64,000 bases of DNA. It comes from Paludibacter sp. UBA6032. Its GTDB lineage: Bacteria; Bacteroidota; Bacteroidia; Bacteroidales; Paludibacteraceae. The notes below the pieces were generated by a model, which worked only from the letters and a program-made list of their open reading frames with translations, made no database searches and was not told where the DNA came from. Each line of letters starts with the position of its first letter. The first letter of the stretch is position 1. Positions 53,312 to 61,985 of the stretch are shown piece after piece. A program made the translations under genes and the position numbers. The stretch covers positions 38,960 to 102,959 of the forward strand of contig DIZI01000027.1 in NCBI GenBank assembly GCA_002427885.1. Direction: 5' to 3'.

Positions 53312-56158
53312 TTACAAAGGAAATTTTAGTTCGGGATTTATTTTGGCTGTTGTGCATTTATCCACTAAATAGACAATAGACATATAAGGAATTCCGCTAT
53401 GTGTATTGAGACCTATTTCACAGGTTCGGCTGTTGCTGTAACCTTCTGTGGCATGCGCTTTTTTTATTTGAGGTTTGAGTTTACGCAGACCGTGTTCATT
53501 TAAACCTGGAAGTGTAAATCCTTTATCACCGGCAAAACCGCAACAACCGACTTCGGCGGGTACAAGAACATTGTTACTGCATAATTGTGCAATTTTTACC
53601 AAAGTTGGCTGTAAATTCATTTTAATGGTGGAGCAGGTGGCATGCACTGTAATGGAATCATTTGTAGGATGAAAGTCAAGTTTGTCGAGTAGAAAATCAT
53701 TAATAAACTCCACAGGCTCATAAAGTTTCAGGTAGTCCATTTTATGACGCATGCGCAGCAGACAAGGACTTTGATCGCATAATATCGGATATTTGCCATC
53801 TTCAGAAACACGATACAATTCCAGTTCCAGTTCAGCCGATTTTTGATCGGCAATTTCGGGCATTCCCTTGCTCTCCCAGATGGTGCCGCAACACATTTTT
53901 TCCATCTTCTTTGGAAAAATAACTTCGTATCCGGCTTTGTTCAGGAATGATACCATTTTTTGTACCAACGGTGTCTTATCGGGGTCGTTGTGACTTGTTC
54001 CCATCATTTGATTCAGACAACTTGGAAAGTAAACAACTTTCAACGGGTTGTCCGTAACCGGCTGTTCTTTTATTTTTTTAGCCCGTTTTGGCAAGGCTGG
54101 AGTCCACAAAGGTATATTGTTTCCACTCATTAAACGCAATCCTTTTGTAAAACCACCCATGATGGTTTTTCCCATGACCGACCGCGCTGCATTAGCCGTC
54201 CAGAGTGTTACTCTGACGCCGGTTCCCAGTTTTTCGAAGTTGTCGGAAGCCCAAAGTCCAAGTTCCTGAGCCCGCTTATTATCTTTAATATTTTCTTTCC
54301 GGAGAAAATGAATGTAATCACCGACATTAATATCTACCGGGCAGGAAGTGGAACATAATCCATCCGCTGCACAGCTTTTTTCTCCTGCAAAACTAAAATC
54401 TTCGATCAGTGATTTAACTCTTTCGGGATTTTCATTTGTTGCCTTCAACCGTGCAATTTCACGTTGAATGACGATGCGTTGGCGTGATGAAAGGGTATAA
54501 CCGTTACTCACACAATTCACTTCACAAAAACCACATTCTATGCATTTATCGATTAAAGGATGGGTGATAGGAAGTGGCTTAAAATTCTTAAGATGACATT
54601 TGGCATCGGGATTGAAAATAACACCCGGATTAAGTAACCCGTTCGGATCAAACAGCGTTTTCACTTCCCGCATGATATCAAAGGCTTTTTGACCCCATTC
54701 TTTGCGCACAAAGGGTGCCATATTTCGTCCGGTTCCATGTTCGGCTTTTAATGAACCATGATATTTATCCACCACCAGATTAATAACATCGTTCATCATT
54801 TTGTCGTAACGCGCAATTGATACAGGGGAATCAAAAGCCTGATTGATGATGAAGTGAAAATTACCCTCGAGTGCATGTCCGTAAATGGCTGCATCGGTAT
54901 AATCATGGCGAATCATAATTTCCTGTAAATCGGCAACAGCATTCGGAATATCCTGCAGCTGAAAGGCAACATCCTCTATGATACAAGTAGTACCCGATTC
55001 ACGCATACTTCCTATGCTTGGGAAAATACCGGAGCGCATGGTCCAGTAAGCAGCATACTCAGCTTCAATGGTTGTAAATCTTGTCGGATGCAAAATATCG
55101 AATTTGGAAATCAGGGATGTAATTTCTTTAATATTCCGCTGTAACGTTTTCTCGTCATTTGATTCGGTTTTGATCAGAAGAACAGCTCCGTTTCCGGGTA
55201 ATGTTTTTAAGAGAGGTAATGAATCCGCATTCTTATCTTCGACAGACCGAATGGCTCTTCTGTCAAATAATTCGACAGCGGTTACCGAACTGTCTTTTAG
55301 CTTGATTACAGCTTCGCAGGCAGTTCGTGAATCGGCAAAATAAAGGATCGCACTTGCTTTGTGTGGATAATCAATCACCGTTTTCATGGTGGCTTCTGCC
55401 AAAAATGCCAACGTTCCTTCTGAACCGACTATCAGATTCGTTATGATATGAAACGGATCGTGGAAATCGACAAACGGATTGATAGATAAACCGGTTACAT
55501 TTTTTATGCTGTATTTACGACGTATCAATTCGTTAAGTTCTTTATCCACTTTTACCCGATCGCGAATGTCACAGATTCGACGTATAAACGCCGGATGTGT
55601 TTGCCTGAATTCTTCTTTGCTTTTCTCGTCGCCGGTATCGAGTAAAGTTCCATCAGCAAGAATTAGTCTGGCTGAAATCAACATTTTGTAGCTGTTTTGC
55701 TTTATCCCGCAACTCATTCCGGAAGCATTGTTTTGAATAATACCTCCGACCATGGCCGATTTAATTGATGCGGGATCGGGTGGAAATTTCTTTCCGAGCG
55801 GTTTCAAAATATCATTCACCCGTTGACCGATAATTCCGGGCTGAAGCCGGATGGATTCTCCATCGGGAGCAATTTCATATTTTTCCCAATGCTTTCCGGC
55901 AATAACTAAAATCGAATCGCTGATTGCCTGTCCCGAAAGACTTGTTCCGGCTGCACGAAATGTAACCGGAAGTTTATGGCTTGTTGCGGCTTTCAGAATT
56001 TCAATTATTTCTTTTTCATTGGCCGATTGAATGACAACCTGCGGTATTAAACGATAAAATCCCGCATCGGTTCCCCATGCCAACAGACGCATATCGTCAG
56101 TGTATATGCGGTTGGATGGAATATGTTTTTTTATTTCTGAGAGAAATGATTTTATCAT
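53312..56158 (-). CDS. FAD-linked oxidase fused to Fe-S/CCG reductase, probable D-lactate dehydrogenase
   Basis: A 948-residue GlcD-GlcF type fusion. FAD-binding type 4 domain about 30-175 (VTFRAAGTSLSGQAISDS), FAD-oxidase C-terminal domain about 200-480 (YGHALEGNFHFI; KAEHGTGRNMAPFV), two 4Fe-4S motifs near 543-555 (CIECGFCEVNC) and 610-620 (CAADGLCSTSCP), and two CCG domains (CCGTIWESKG; GCCGFAGDKGF). This architecture oxidises D-lactate or another 2-hydroxy acid and passes electrons to quinone at the membrane face. It could consume D-lactate from methylglyoxal detoxification or from muramic acid breakdown; both neighbours are consistent. No membrane helix is present. Confidence 0.92.
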   Translation of the reverse strand: MIKSFLSEIKKHIPSNRIYTDDMRLLAWGTDAGFYRLIPQVVIQSANEKEIIEILKAATSHKLPVTFRAAGTSLSGQAISDSILVIAGKHWEKYEIAPDGESIRLQPGIIGQRVNDILKPLGKKFPPDPASIKSAMVGGIIQNNASGMSCGIKQNSYKMLISARLILADGTLLDTGDEKSKEEFRQTHPAFIRRICDIRDRVKVDKELNELIRRKYSIKNVTGLSINPFVDFHDPFHIITNLIVGSEGTLAFLAEATMKTVIDYPHKASAILYFADSRTACEAVIKLKDSSVTAVELFDRRAIRSVEDKNADSLPLLKTLPGNGAVLLIKTESNDEKTLQRNIKEITSLISKFDILHPTRFTTIEAEYAAYWTMRSGIFPSIGSMRESGTTCIIEDVAFQLQDIPNAVADLQEIMIRHDYTDAAIYGHALEGNFHFIINQAFDSPVSIARYDKMMNDVINLVVDKYHGSLKAEHGTGRNMAPFVRKEWGQKAFDIMREVKTLFDPNGLLNPGVIFNPDAKCHLKNFKPLPITHPLIDKCIECGFCEVNCVSNGYTLSSRQRIVIQREIARLKATNENPERVKSLIEDFSFAGEKSCAADGLCSTSCPVDINVGDYIHFLRKENIKDNKRAQELGLWASDNFEKLGTGVRVTLWTANAARSVMGKTIMGGFTKGLRLMSGNNIPLWTPALPKRAKKIKEQPVTDNPLKVVYFPSCLNQMMGTSHNDPDKTPLVQKMVSFLNKAGYEVIFPKKMEKMCCGTIWESKGMPEIADQKSAELELELYRVSEDGKYPILCDQSPCLLRMRHKMDYLKLYEPVEFINDFLLDKLDFHPTNDSITVHATCSTIKMNLQPTLVKIAQLCSNNVLVPAEVGCCGFAGDKGFTLPGLNEHGLRKLKPQIKKAHATEGYSNSRTCEIGLNTHSGIPYMSIVYLVDKCTTAKINPELKFPL

Positions 56159-56161
56159 ATG

Positions 56162-56301
56162 AATTACACGAATTAATACGAATTACACGAATTTTAGGTA
56201 TAGGCATTTTACAAACTTTCAACCTAATCAACCAATTACCCAATCAACTAATAACCTAAATAACTAATTACCTAATCAACCAATAACCAAAATCAACCAA
56301 T
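56162..56301. repeat. ACACGAATT direct repeats and a CAAC/TAAC-rich low-complexity tract
   Basis: AATTACACGAATT occurs at 56162-56174 and again at 56181-56193, joined by AATACG, giving CGAATT half-sites every 9-10 bases. From 56220 to 56301 is a tract built from short words such as CCTAATCAACCAATTA, almost free of G on the plus strand. The tract lies between the DUF1343 gene and the dehydrogenase gene. Confidence 0.75.
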
Positions 56302-57525
56302 TTACCTGTACAAATAATACTTCTCCGACAATTTCCGGTAACTGTCCACATCTTTGTACCAATAGTCTTTAACATCACTGAATAAATGATTCTTTGAAAA
56401 CCTCAATCTGATTTGATCGCTGCCACATACTTTATCGAACATTTGGTAACGATCTTTACTGGCATTGTTGAATACGGCTTTTTCCGGATAAAGTTTATTC
56501 AGTTCCTGCATGATATAGAATTGTACTTCCGAAAGTTTTGCTTTCCGGTAATCCATGATATGAATCTCTATTCCCTGACAATTCTCGTCTTTGAATGTGG
56601 CATAAAACGGTTTAAAATAAATAGGACGAAATTCCAGTCCTTCGAGTTTCAAACTATTCATTGCCCTTGACAATTCTTCGGCTTTTATCCAGGGCGCTCC
56701 AACCATTTGAAACGGAAGCGTGTAACCAACTCCGATTGACAAATACCCCAACTCGCCTAAAATTCCGGTAACGGGATAAAAATAGGAGGAACTTTTGTTG
56801 GGAATGTGTGGCGAAGCTATAATCCACTCCAAACCAGTATCTTCCCAATTCATGTTGCGATGCCAGCCTTTCATTTTTACGACTGTCAGTTTACACTTCT
56901 TTTTCAACATATTCTCACCGTTCAACATCAAAGCCAACTCCCCGCAAGTTTGACCGTAAAGGTAGGGAATTTTAAACTGACTGACAAAAGAAATAAAAGA
57001 ATCTTCAGTCAGATTTCCTTCTATTTTTTCTCCGCCGAGCGGGTTCGGACGATCAAGTATCACAAATTCAATATTGTTCTCGGCAGCAGCTTCCATAGCC
57101 AGTCCCAGCGTACTGATAAAAGTATATGAACGGCAACCTACATCCTGAATATCATAAACCAGCATATCAATGCCTTTGAGCATTTCGGGTGTTGCTTTAC
57201 GGCTTTTCCCGTAAAGAGAATATACCGGAAGTCCTGTTTTAGGATCGGTTATATTGTCCACTTCATCACCTGCATGGGCATCACCCCGTACTCCGTGTTC
57301 AGGTCCAAATAATGCTACCAGTTTTACGTTGGGAGCTTCGTTAAGAATATCGATGGTTGCTTTCAATTTACTGTCCACACCTGTTGGATTGGTTATAAGT
57401 CCAATGTGTTTGCCTTCAAGTAACTTAAATTTTTGTTCCCGTAAAACTTCGATGCCCGGTTTAACTGTTTTTGCCGACAGGATCGTTGAAAGGAGGATGG
57501 CAGCAACAAAAATGGATTTTTTCAT
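56302..57525 (-). CDS. DUF1343 protein, NamZ-like exo-N-acetylmuramidase
   Basis: A 407-residue exported protein with signal peptide (1-18) and a DUF1343 domain through to the C-terminus: GKHIGLITNPTGVD near residue 39, ALFGPEHGVRGDAHAGD near 72, VYDIQDVGCRSYTFISTLG near 130 and ILDRPNPLGG near 158. Characterised homologues (Bacillus NamZ/YbbC, CAZy GH171) remove terminal N-acetylmuramic acid from peptidoglycan fragments. Its start is preceded by a clear promoter whose initiation point is covered by a 30-bp LacI-type palindrome, so expression is probably repressed by a sugar-responsive LacI/GalR protein not present in the window. Confidence 0.9.
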   Translation of the reverse strand: MKKSIFVAAILLSTILSAKTVKPGIEVLREQKFKLLEGKHIGLITNPTGVDSKLKATIDILNEAPNVKLVALFGPEHGVRGDAHAGDEVDNITDPKTGLPVYSLYGKSRKATPEMLKGIDMLVYDIQDVGCRSYTFISTLGLAMEAAAENNIEFVILDRPNPLGGEKIEGNLTEDSFISFVSQFKIPYLYGQTCGELALMLNGENMLKKKCKLTVVKMKGWHRNMNWEDTGLEWIIASPHIPNKSSSYFYPVTGILGELGYLSIGVGYTLPFQMVGAPWIKAEELSRAMNSLKLEGLEFRPIYFKPFYATFKDENCQGIEIHIMDYRKAKLSEVQFYIMQELNKLYPEKAVFNNASKDRYQMFDKVCGSDQIRLRFSKNHLFSDVKDYWYKDVDSYRKLSEKYYLYR

Positions 57526-57544
57526 TGAAATTATTATTGGAAAT

Positions 57545-57574
57545 TAAATCAATGCAAACGTTTGCATTGATTTA
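57545..57574 (-). promoter_or_regulatory. LacI/GalR-type operator, 30-bp perfect palindrome
   Basis: All 15 position pairs from 57545 to 57574 are complementary; the centre is TGCAAACGTTTGCA, the LacI/PurR-type core with central CG. It spans about -6 to +24 of the predicted DUF1343 transcript, the position of a classic repressor operator. Confidence 0.82.
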
Positions 57575-57605
57575 CAAAAGTAGAAAATTTTTCTAACACT
57601 GCAAC
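57575..57605 (-). promoter_or_regulatory. promoter of the DUF1343 gene
   Basis: Minus strand GTTG (57605-57602), 19 bases, TACTTTTG (57582-57575), exact TAnnTTTG. Predicted start near 57568, a 43-base leader to ATG 57525. Confidence 0.62.
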
Positions 57606-57643
57606 CCTCGATATTATATTTTCATGAACATTTGAAATGTCAG

Positions 57644-57673
57644 ATTGTTTAACAGAAAAAGAACTTAACTTTG
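57644..57673 (+). promoter_or_regulatory. promoter of the methylglyoxal synthase gene
   Basis: ATTG (57644-57647), 18 bases, TAACTTTG (57666-57673), exact TAnnTTTG. The predicted start near 57680 is downstream of the first in-frame ATG at 57678, which favours translation from ATG 57702. Confidence 0.55.
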
Positions 57674-57701
57674 TAACATGAAAAATGAAAATCTTATAAG
57701 C

Positions 57702-58145
57702 ATGAATAAACAATTAAAAATTGCGTTGGTTGCTCATGACAACCGTAAGGCCGATATGGTAGAATGGGCTGTTTTTAACGCCGATATGCTTTCCAGGCAT
57801 AAATTGATTTGTACAGGGACTACAGGAAGTTTGATTCAGAAAGCTTTTGAAGAAAAAGGAGTGGATGCTGATATTACCTGTATGAATTCCGGTCCGTTGG
57901 GAGGTGATGCTGAGATTGCCGCTTTGGTGGTTCGGAAGCAGATAAACCTGGCTGTCTTTCTAATCGATGATCTGAACGCACAACCGCATGAAGCCGATAT
58001 TCAAATGTTGCTTCGTCAATGTCGTATTCATAATGTACCTATTGCCTGTAACCGTTATAGTGCTGATTTGATGATAACCAGTACACTTTGGGATAAGGAA
58101 GATTATTTGCCGACTGAACCTGTTTACAGGAAATATAATCGCTAG
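57702..58145 (+). CDS. mgsA: methylglyoxal synthase
   Basis: A 147-residue enzyme (from ATG 57702) that converts dihydroxyacetone phosphate to methylglyoxal and phosphate. Family motifs are KIALVAHDNRK at the N-terminus, CTGTTG with the phosphate-binding residues near 39, SGPLGGDAEIAALV near 68 holding the catalytic Asp, and IDDLNAQPHEADIQMLLR near 93. The earlier ATG at 57678 would add eight residues but lies at the predicted transcription start. The pathway bypasses lower glycolysis under phosphate limitation and leads, through glyoxalases, to D-lactate. Single gene with its own promoter and terminator. Confidence 0.96.
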   Translation: MNKQLKIALVAHDNRKADMVEWAVFNADMLSRHKLICTGTTGSLIQKAFEEKGVDADITCMNSGPLGGDAEIAALVVRKQINLAVFLIDDLNAQPHEADIQMLLRQCRIHNVPIACNRYSADLMITSTLWDKEDYLPTEPVYRKYNR

Positions 58146-58164
58146 GAATTAAATATGTTTTAAC

Positions 58165-58205
58165 AAAGCAGCATCACCAAAATATCGGGGGGTGCTGTTT
58201 TGTTT
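58165..58205 (+). terminator. terminator of mgsA
   Basis: AAAGCAGCA pairs with TGCTGTTTT (one G-T pair) and CC with GG beyond a small internal bulge; a T-rich run GTTTTGTTTT follows. It begins 20 bases past the stop. Confidence 0.65.
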
Positions 58206-58296
58206 TAAGATAATAACCGGATATGTTTGGAATAAATGTGTTCAATGCCTGCTTAATAACATGAAATACGATAAGTTGCTATACTATCCATTCTAA

Positions 58297-58327
58297 TTTG
58301 TAGTTTGAATAATTATATGTATTTTTG
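58297..58327 (+). promoter_or_regulatory. promoter of the T9SS repeat protein gene
   Basis: TTTG (58297-58300), 19 bases, TATTTTTG (58320-58327): both elements match the Bacteroidetes consensus exactly with ideal spacing. Start near 58334, about 31 bases before ATG 58365. Confidence 0.65.
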
Positions 58328-58364
58328 ACAAAAATTTTTTCAACCTCAATTCTGTTTTTTTTTA

Positions 58365-59720
58365 ATGAAGAATTTTCTGTTAAAAACATTCTTTGCATCC
58401 ATTTTCATCATTTGTATTCCAACTAATGTTTTTTCATCAGATAATAAACAATTGATTACTACACTTTCTGTGTTTGATAATGACTCTACTTTTCACTATC
58501 AGTATATTTACGATAAACTGGGGAATATTCTGTTAGAAACGAAATACTATGAAGAGGATGGATTATGGTTTCGAAAAACTCAAACTGAAAAATCATATAC
58601 AGGATATAATTGTAACAATCAATGGGAAAGGGTTTGGAAAAAAGGTTGGGTTACTACTTTTTCAATTGAATATAGCTATAAAGACGGCAAGCTTATTTCT
58701 GAGATACAAAACTCTTATTCAAATGGTGTTACAAACCCGGTAATCCTGATTACATATCAATATCCCAATTCAGGCTTAAAAACCAGATCGACTAATTTAT
58801 GGAAAAATGGAGCATGGTTGCTTTCAGAAGTAGAAACTTTTGCTTTTTATCCTGATATGAAGACTGATTCAGTTTTGACAAGTATTTATCAATTAGGAAA
58901 TATTGTTAATGAATATCTCTCCATTTATACTTATAATCCCGATGGAACGCTTAATTCGCATTTGATGAAACAGAAAGAAACGGTTGGTAACTGGATAAAT
59001 ACAGAATTGATAAACTGGTTTTATGAATCTGATTCGAAACAGGTTAAATCGCAAAGAAACAAAACGTGGATAACAGAAGGTTCTAAATGGGAAAATACAC
59101 AAAAGGTTGAATACCAGCATGATGCAGATGATAAACTTTCCTCCGAAACCTATTTGTTTTGGAAAACTATGTTTTGGGTAAATGATGTACGGTACGATTA
59201 TAAGTACGATGACAATGGCTTGGAGGTAAATAAAATACTTTCATTGCCAATTTATAATATGTGGCGGGGTATCATTTCAATTGATTATTCAAATTTTATT
59301 GAAGATAAAGCTAATTTGATGGAATCAAAATATTTGTTCTGGGGCGGTGACACGGGAGAACTTACTACTTCGTACATCCCCTTTTTGTTCAATGATCAAA
59401 TGTCAATCGAAAAAGGTAAAAGTTTACAAATAAGCTATATCCCACTTGTCGATACAAGCATACCTCAGATTGCAAACTCAAAATCAGTTCATCATATTCC
59501 GATATATCCGAACCCTTCAGAAGGCATGTATTATGTCAATGCGCAAGCATATGGCGTTAAATCGTGGACCGTATCCGATTTGAATGGCAGGCAGCTTAAA
59601 AACTGGATACAGTCAGATCATTCTAATGTTATTGATATCACCGATTTACCAAAAGGAGTTTATGTTCTCAGGGCATTTACACCGGATGATGAATTTACTG
59701 AAAAACTTATCAAGAAATAA
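58365..59720 (+). CDS. T9SS-exported protein with tandem YxY-type repeats
   Basis: A 451-residue exported protein: signal peptide 1-24, then about seven imperfect repeats of 35-40 residues across residues 25-340, each with an aromatic Y-x-Y strand, a turn with D/N-G and a Trp-containing strand (for example FSIEYSYKDGKLISEI, SIYTYNPDGTLNSHL, YDYKYDDNGLEVNKI). These resemble the YD/MORN-like beta repeats of surface proteins. The last 75 residues are a type A T9SS sorting domain (PIYPNPSEGMYYVN ... LPKGVYVLRAF). It will be displayed or released outside the cell. Binding target unknown. Confidence 0.8.
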   Translation: MKNFLLKTFFASIFIICIPTNVFSSDNKQLITTLSVFDNDSTFHYQYIYDKLGNILLETKYYEEDGLWFRKTQTEKSYTGYNCNNQWERVWKKGWVTTFSIEYSYKDGKLISEIQNSYSNGVTNPVILITYQYPNSGLKTRSTNLWKNGAWLLSEVETFAFYPDMKTDSVLTSIYQLGNIVNEYLSIYTYNPDGTLNSHLMKQKETVGNWINTELINWFYESDSKQVKSQRNKTWITEGSKWENTQKVEYQHDADDKLSSETYLFWKTMFWVNDVRYDYKYDDNGLEVNKILSLPIYNMWRGIISIDYSNFIEDKANLMESKYLFWGGDTGELTTSYIPFLFNDQMSIEKGKSLQISYIPLVDTSIPQIANSKSVHHIPIYPNPSEGMYYVNAQAYGVKSWTVSDLNGRQLKNWIQSDHSNVIDITDLPKGVYVLRAFTPDDEFTEKLIKK

Positions 59721-59810
59721 CCGAAATTATTAGAAAGAAATAATCTGTCCGGCCGAGAATAAAGAAATAAACGAAATGAAATTAATCACACAATTATTAT
59801 TTTGACAAAA

Positions 59811-61904
59811 ATGAAAAAAACAAAATTAGTAGTAGTTATGGCAATATTATCTGTTACAATGCCTTCAATGGCAGGAAATCCATTTTTCGAAACGTACAAA
59901 ACACCTCATCAAACTATTCCGTTTAACGAAATAAAAACGGAGTATTATTTCCCTGCTTTTGAGGAAGCAATGAAGCAACATACACAAGAAGTTGATGCAA
60001 TCATAAACAATCCACAGACTCCGACTTTCGATAATACAATTGTTGTTTTGGAACGTTCGGGTTCATTATTAAACAAAGTCAGCTCACCTTTTTACAACAT
60101 GTTAGGCTCGGAAACGAATGATGAATTACAGGCGATAGCAGAGAAAATATCTCCGTTGATGAGCGAACACAGCAATTCCATTAATCTGAATGAAAAGCTG
60201 TTTGCACGTGTAAAAGCTGTTAACGATCAAAAGGATAAATTGAAACTTAACCCGGAGCAACAAATGCTTTTGAAAGAAACTTATGACGGTTTTGCCAGGA
60301 ATGGAGCAAATCTATCGGAGGCTGATAAGGCTGTTTATCGTGAGTTATCGAAAGATTTAAGCATGTTGACGCTGCAATTCGGACAAAATGTTTTGAAAGA
60401 AACCAACAAATACAGTTTAGTAATTACTGATAAGGCTTTATTATCAGGACTTTCAGATGATTTGCTCGATATGTTTGCAGCCAATGCTAAAAAAGCCGGA
60501 AAAGAAGGTTGGCTGATTAATCTGAAAGCTACTTCCTACGTGCCGTTTATGAAATATGCCGATAACCGTGACTTACGACGGGAAATCTATATGGCTTATA
60601 CTACAAGATGCATGCTTGGAGGCGAATTTGATAATACTGAAAATGTACGGAAAATTGCCAATACCCGATTGAAAATTGCGAATCTGCTCGGATATAAAAC
60701 CTATGCCGATTATGAATTGGTTGATCGAATGGCCGAAAATACAAAAAATGTATATGACTTGCTCGATAAATTGCTTGCAGCCTATAAACCTGCAGCTGAA
60801 AAAGAATTGGCAGAAGTGCAGGAGTATGCCAATTCAAAAGGAGCTTATTTCGTGATTCAACCATGGGACTGGTCTTATTATTCCGAGAAACTGAAAAATG
60901 AAAAGTATGATTTGACAGATGAAATGACAAAACCCTATTTTGAACTGGAAAATGTAAAAAAAGGTGTTTTTGGTCTGGCTACCCGCCTGTATGGAATTCA
61001 TTTTAAAAAGAATCCGAAAATACCGGTTTATAACCCTGAAGTGGATGCGTATGATGTCACTGATGAAAATGGAAAATACCTGGCAGTACTTTATACGGAC
61101 TTTCACCCGCGTGATGGGAAACGTGCCGGTGCCTGGATGAGTGAATTTAAAGGACAAAAGATGGATGGTAAGGTCGATAGTCGTCCGCAAATTACACTTG
61201 TAATGAATTTCACACGAGCAACAGCGACTAAACCTGCTTTGCTAACATTTGATGAAGTAACAACATTCTTACATGAATTTGGACATTCACTTCATGGAAT
61301 GCTGACCAAATGTACTTATGAGTCACTTTCAGGTACCAATGTGTACCGTGATTTTGTAGAACTTCCTTCTCAAATCATGGAAAATTGGGGATCAGAAAAA
61401 GAATTCCTGGATGGTTTTGCTGTCAATTACCTGACCGGTGAAAAAATTCCTGCCGAATTAGTTCAAAAAATCAAAGCCTCTGAAAATTTTAATATCGCTA
61501 ATTTTTGTTTGCGTCAGTTGAGTTTCGGATACCTCGATATGGGTTGGCATACGCTTGATAAACCATTTGAAGGCAATGTAATCGGTTTCGAAAAAGAAGC
61601 CATGACCTCGACACAGGTTTTACCGGTAGTTTGTAATACGTCTATGAGTCCTACATTTAGCCATATTTTCTCAGGAGGTTATGCAGCCGGATATTATAGT
61701 TATAAATGGGCCGAAGTTCTCGATGCAGATGCTTTCTCGGTATTTAGCAAGAATGGTATTTTTGATAAAAAAACGGCAAGTTCTTTCCGTGAAAATATTT
61801 TGGAGAAAGGTGGAACCGAGCATCCAATGACTCTTTATAAACGCTTCCGCGGACAAGAACCGACTATTGATGCTTTGCTGAAACGTAATGGTATTGTTAA
61901 GTAA
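59811..61904 (+). CDS. dcp: M3 family zinc metallopeptidase (peptidyl-dipeptidase Dcp type)
   Basis: A 697-residue exported enzyme from ATG 59811 (a TTG three codons upstream is unneeded). The first 24 residues form a signal peptide. The zinc site is HEFGH at residues 488-492 followed by a glutamate in VELPSQIMENWGS, the M3 pattern. The extended helical N-terminal half covers the active-site channel. The enzyme removes C-terminal dipeptides from oligopeptides in the periplasm; choice between Dcp and oligopeptidase A type is inferred from length and signal peptide. It is 81 bases upstream of the pullulanase in the same direction. Confidence 0.9.
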   Translation: MKKTKLVVVMAILSVTMPSMAGNPFFETYKTPHQTIPFNEIKTEYYFPAFEEAMKQHTQEVDAIINNPQTPTFDNTIVVLERSGSLLNKVSSPFYNMLGSETNDELQAIAEKISPLMSEHSNSINLNEKLFARVKAVNDQKDKLKLNPEQQMLLKETYDGFARNGANLSEADKAVYRELSKDLSMLTLQFGQNVLKETNKYSLVITDKALLSGLSDDLLDMFAANAKKAGKEGWLINLKATSYVPFMKYADNRDLRREIYMAYTTRCMLGGEFDNTENVRKIANTRLKIANLLGYKTYADYELVDRMAENTKNVYDLLDKLLAAYKPAAEKELAEVQEYANSKGAYFVIQPWDWSYYSEKLKNEKYDLTDEMTKPYFELENVKKGVFGLATRLYGIHFKKNPKIPVYNPEVDAYDVTDENGKYLAVLYTDFHPRDGKRAGAWMSEFKGQKMDGKVDSRPQITLVMNFTRATATKPALLTFDEVTTFLHEFGHSLHGMLTKCTYESLSGTNVYRDFVELPSQIMENWGSEKEFLDGFAVNYLTGEKIPAELVQKIKASENFNIANFCLRQLSFGYLDMGWHTLDKPFEGNVIGFEKEAMTSTQVLPVVCNTSMSPTFSHIFSGGYAAGYYSYKWAEVLDADAFSVFSKNGIFDKKTASSFRENILEKGGTEHPMTLYKRFRGQEPTIDALLKRNGIVK

Positions 61905-61985
61905 GATTGTAGAAGGTCGCCTGAAGTAAAATTCATTATTTCAAATACTTATTTCAAATTTTTATTTTTTCAACTGAAGTATTTT

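Noticed and set aside
56159..56301. Attachment site or insertion sequence end near the CGAATT repeats
   Set aside because: No transposase or integrase, no target duplication and no flanking tRNA are seen.
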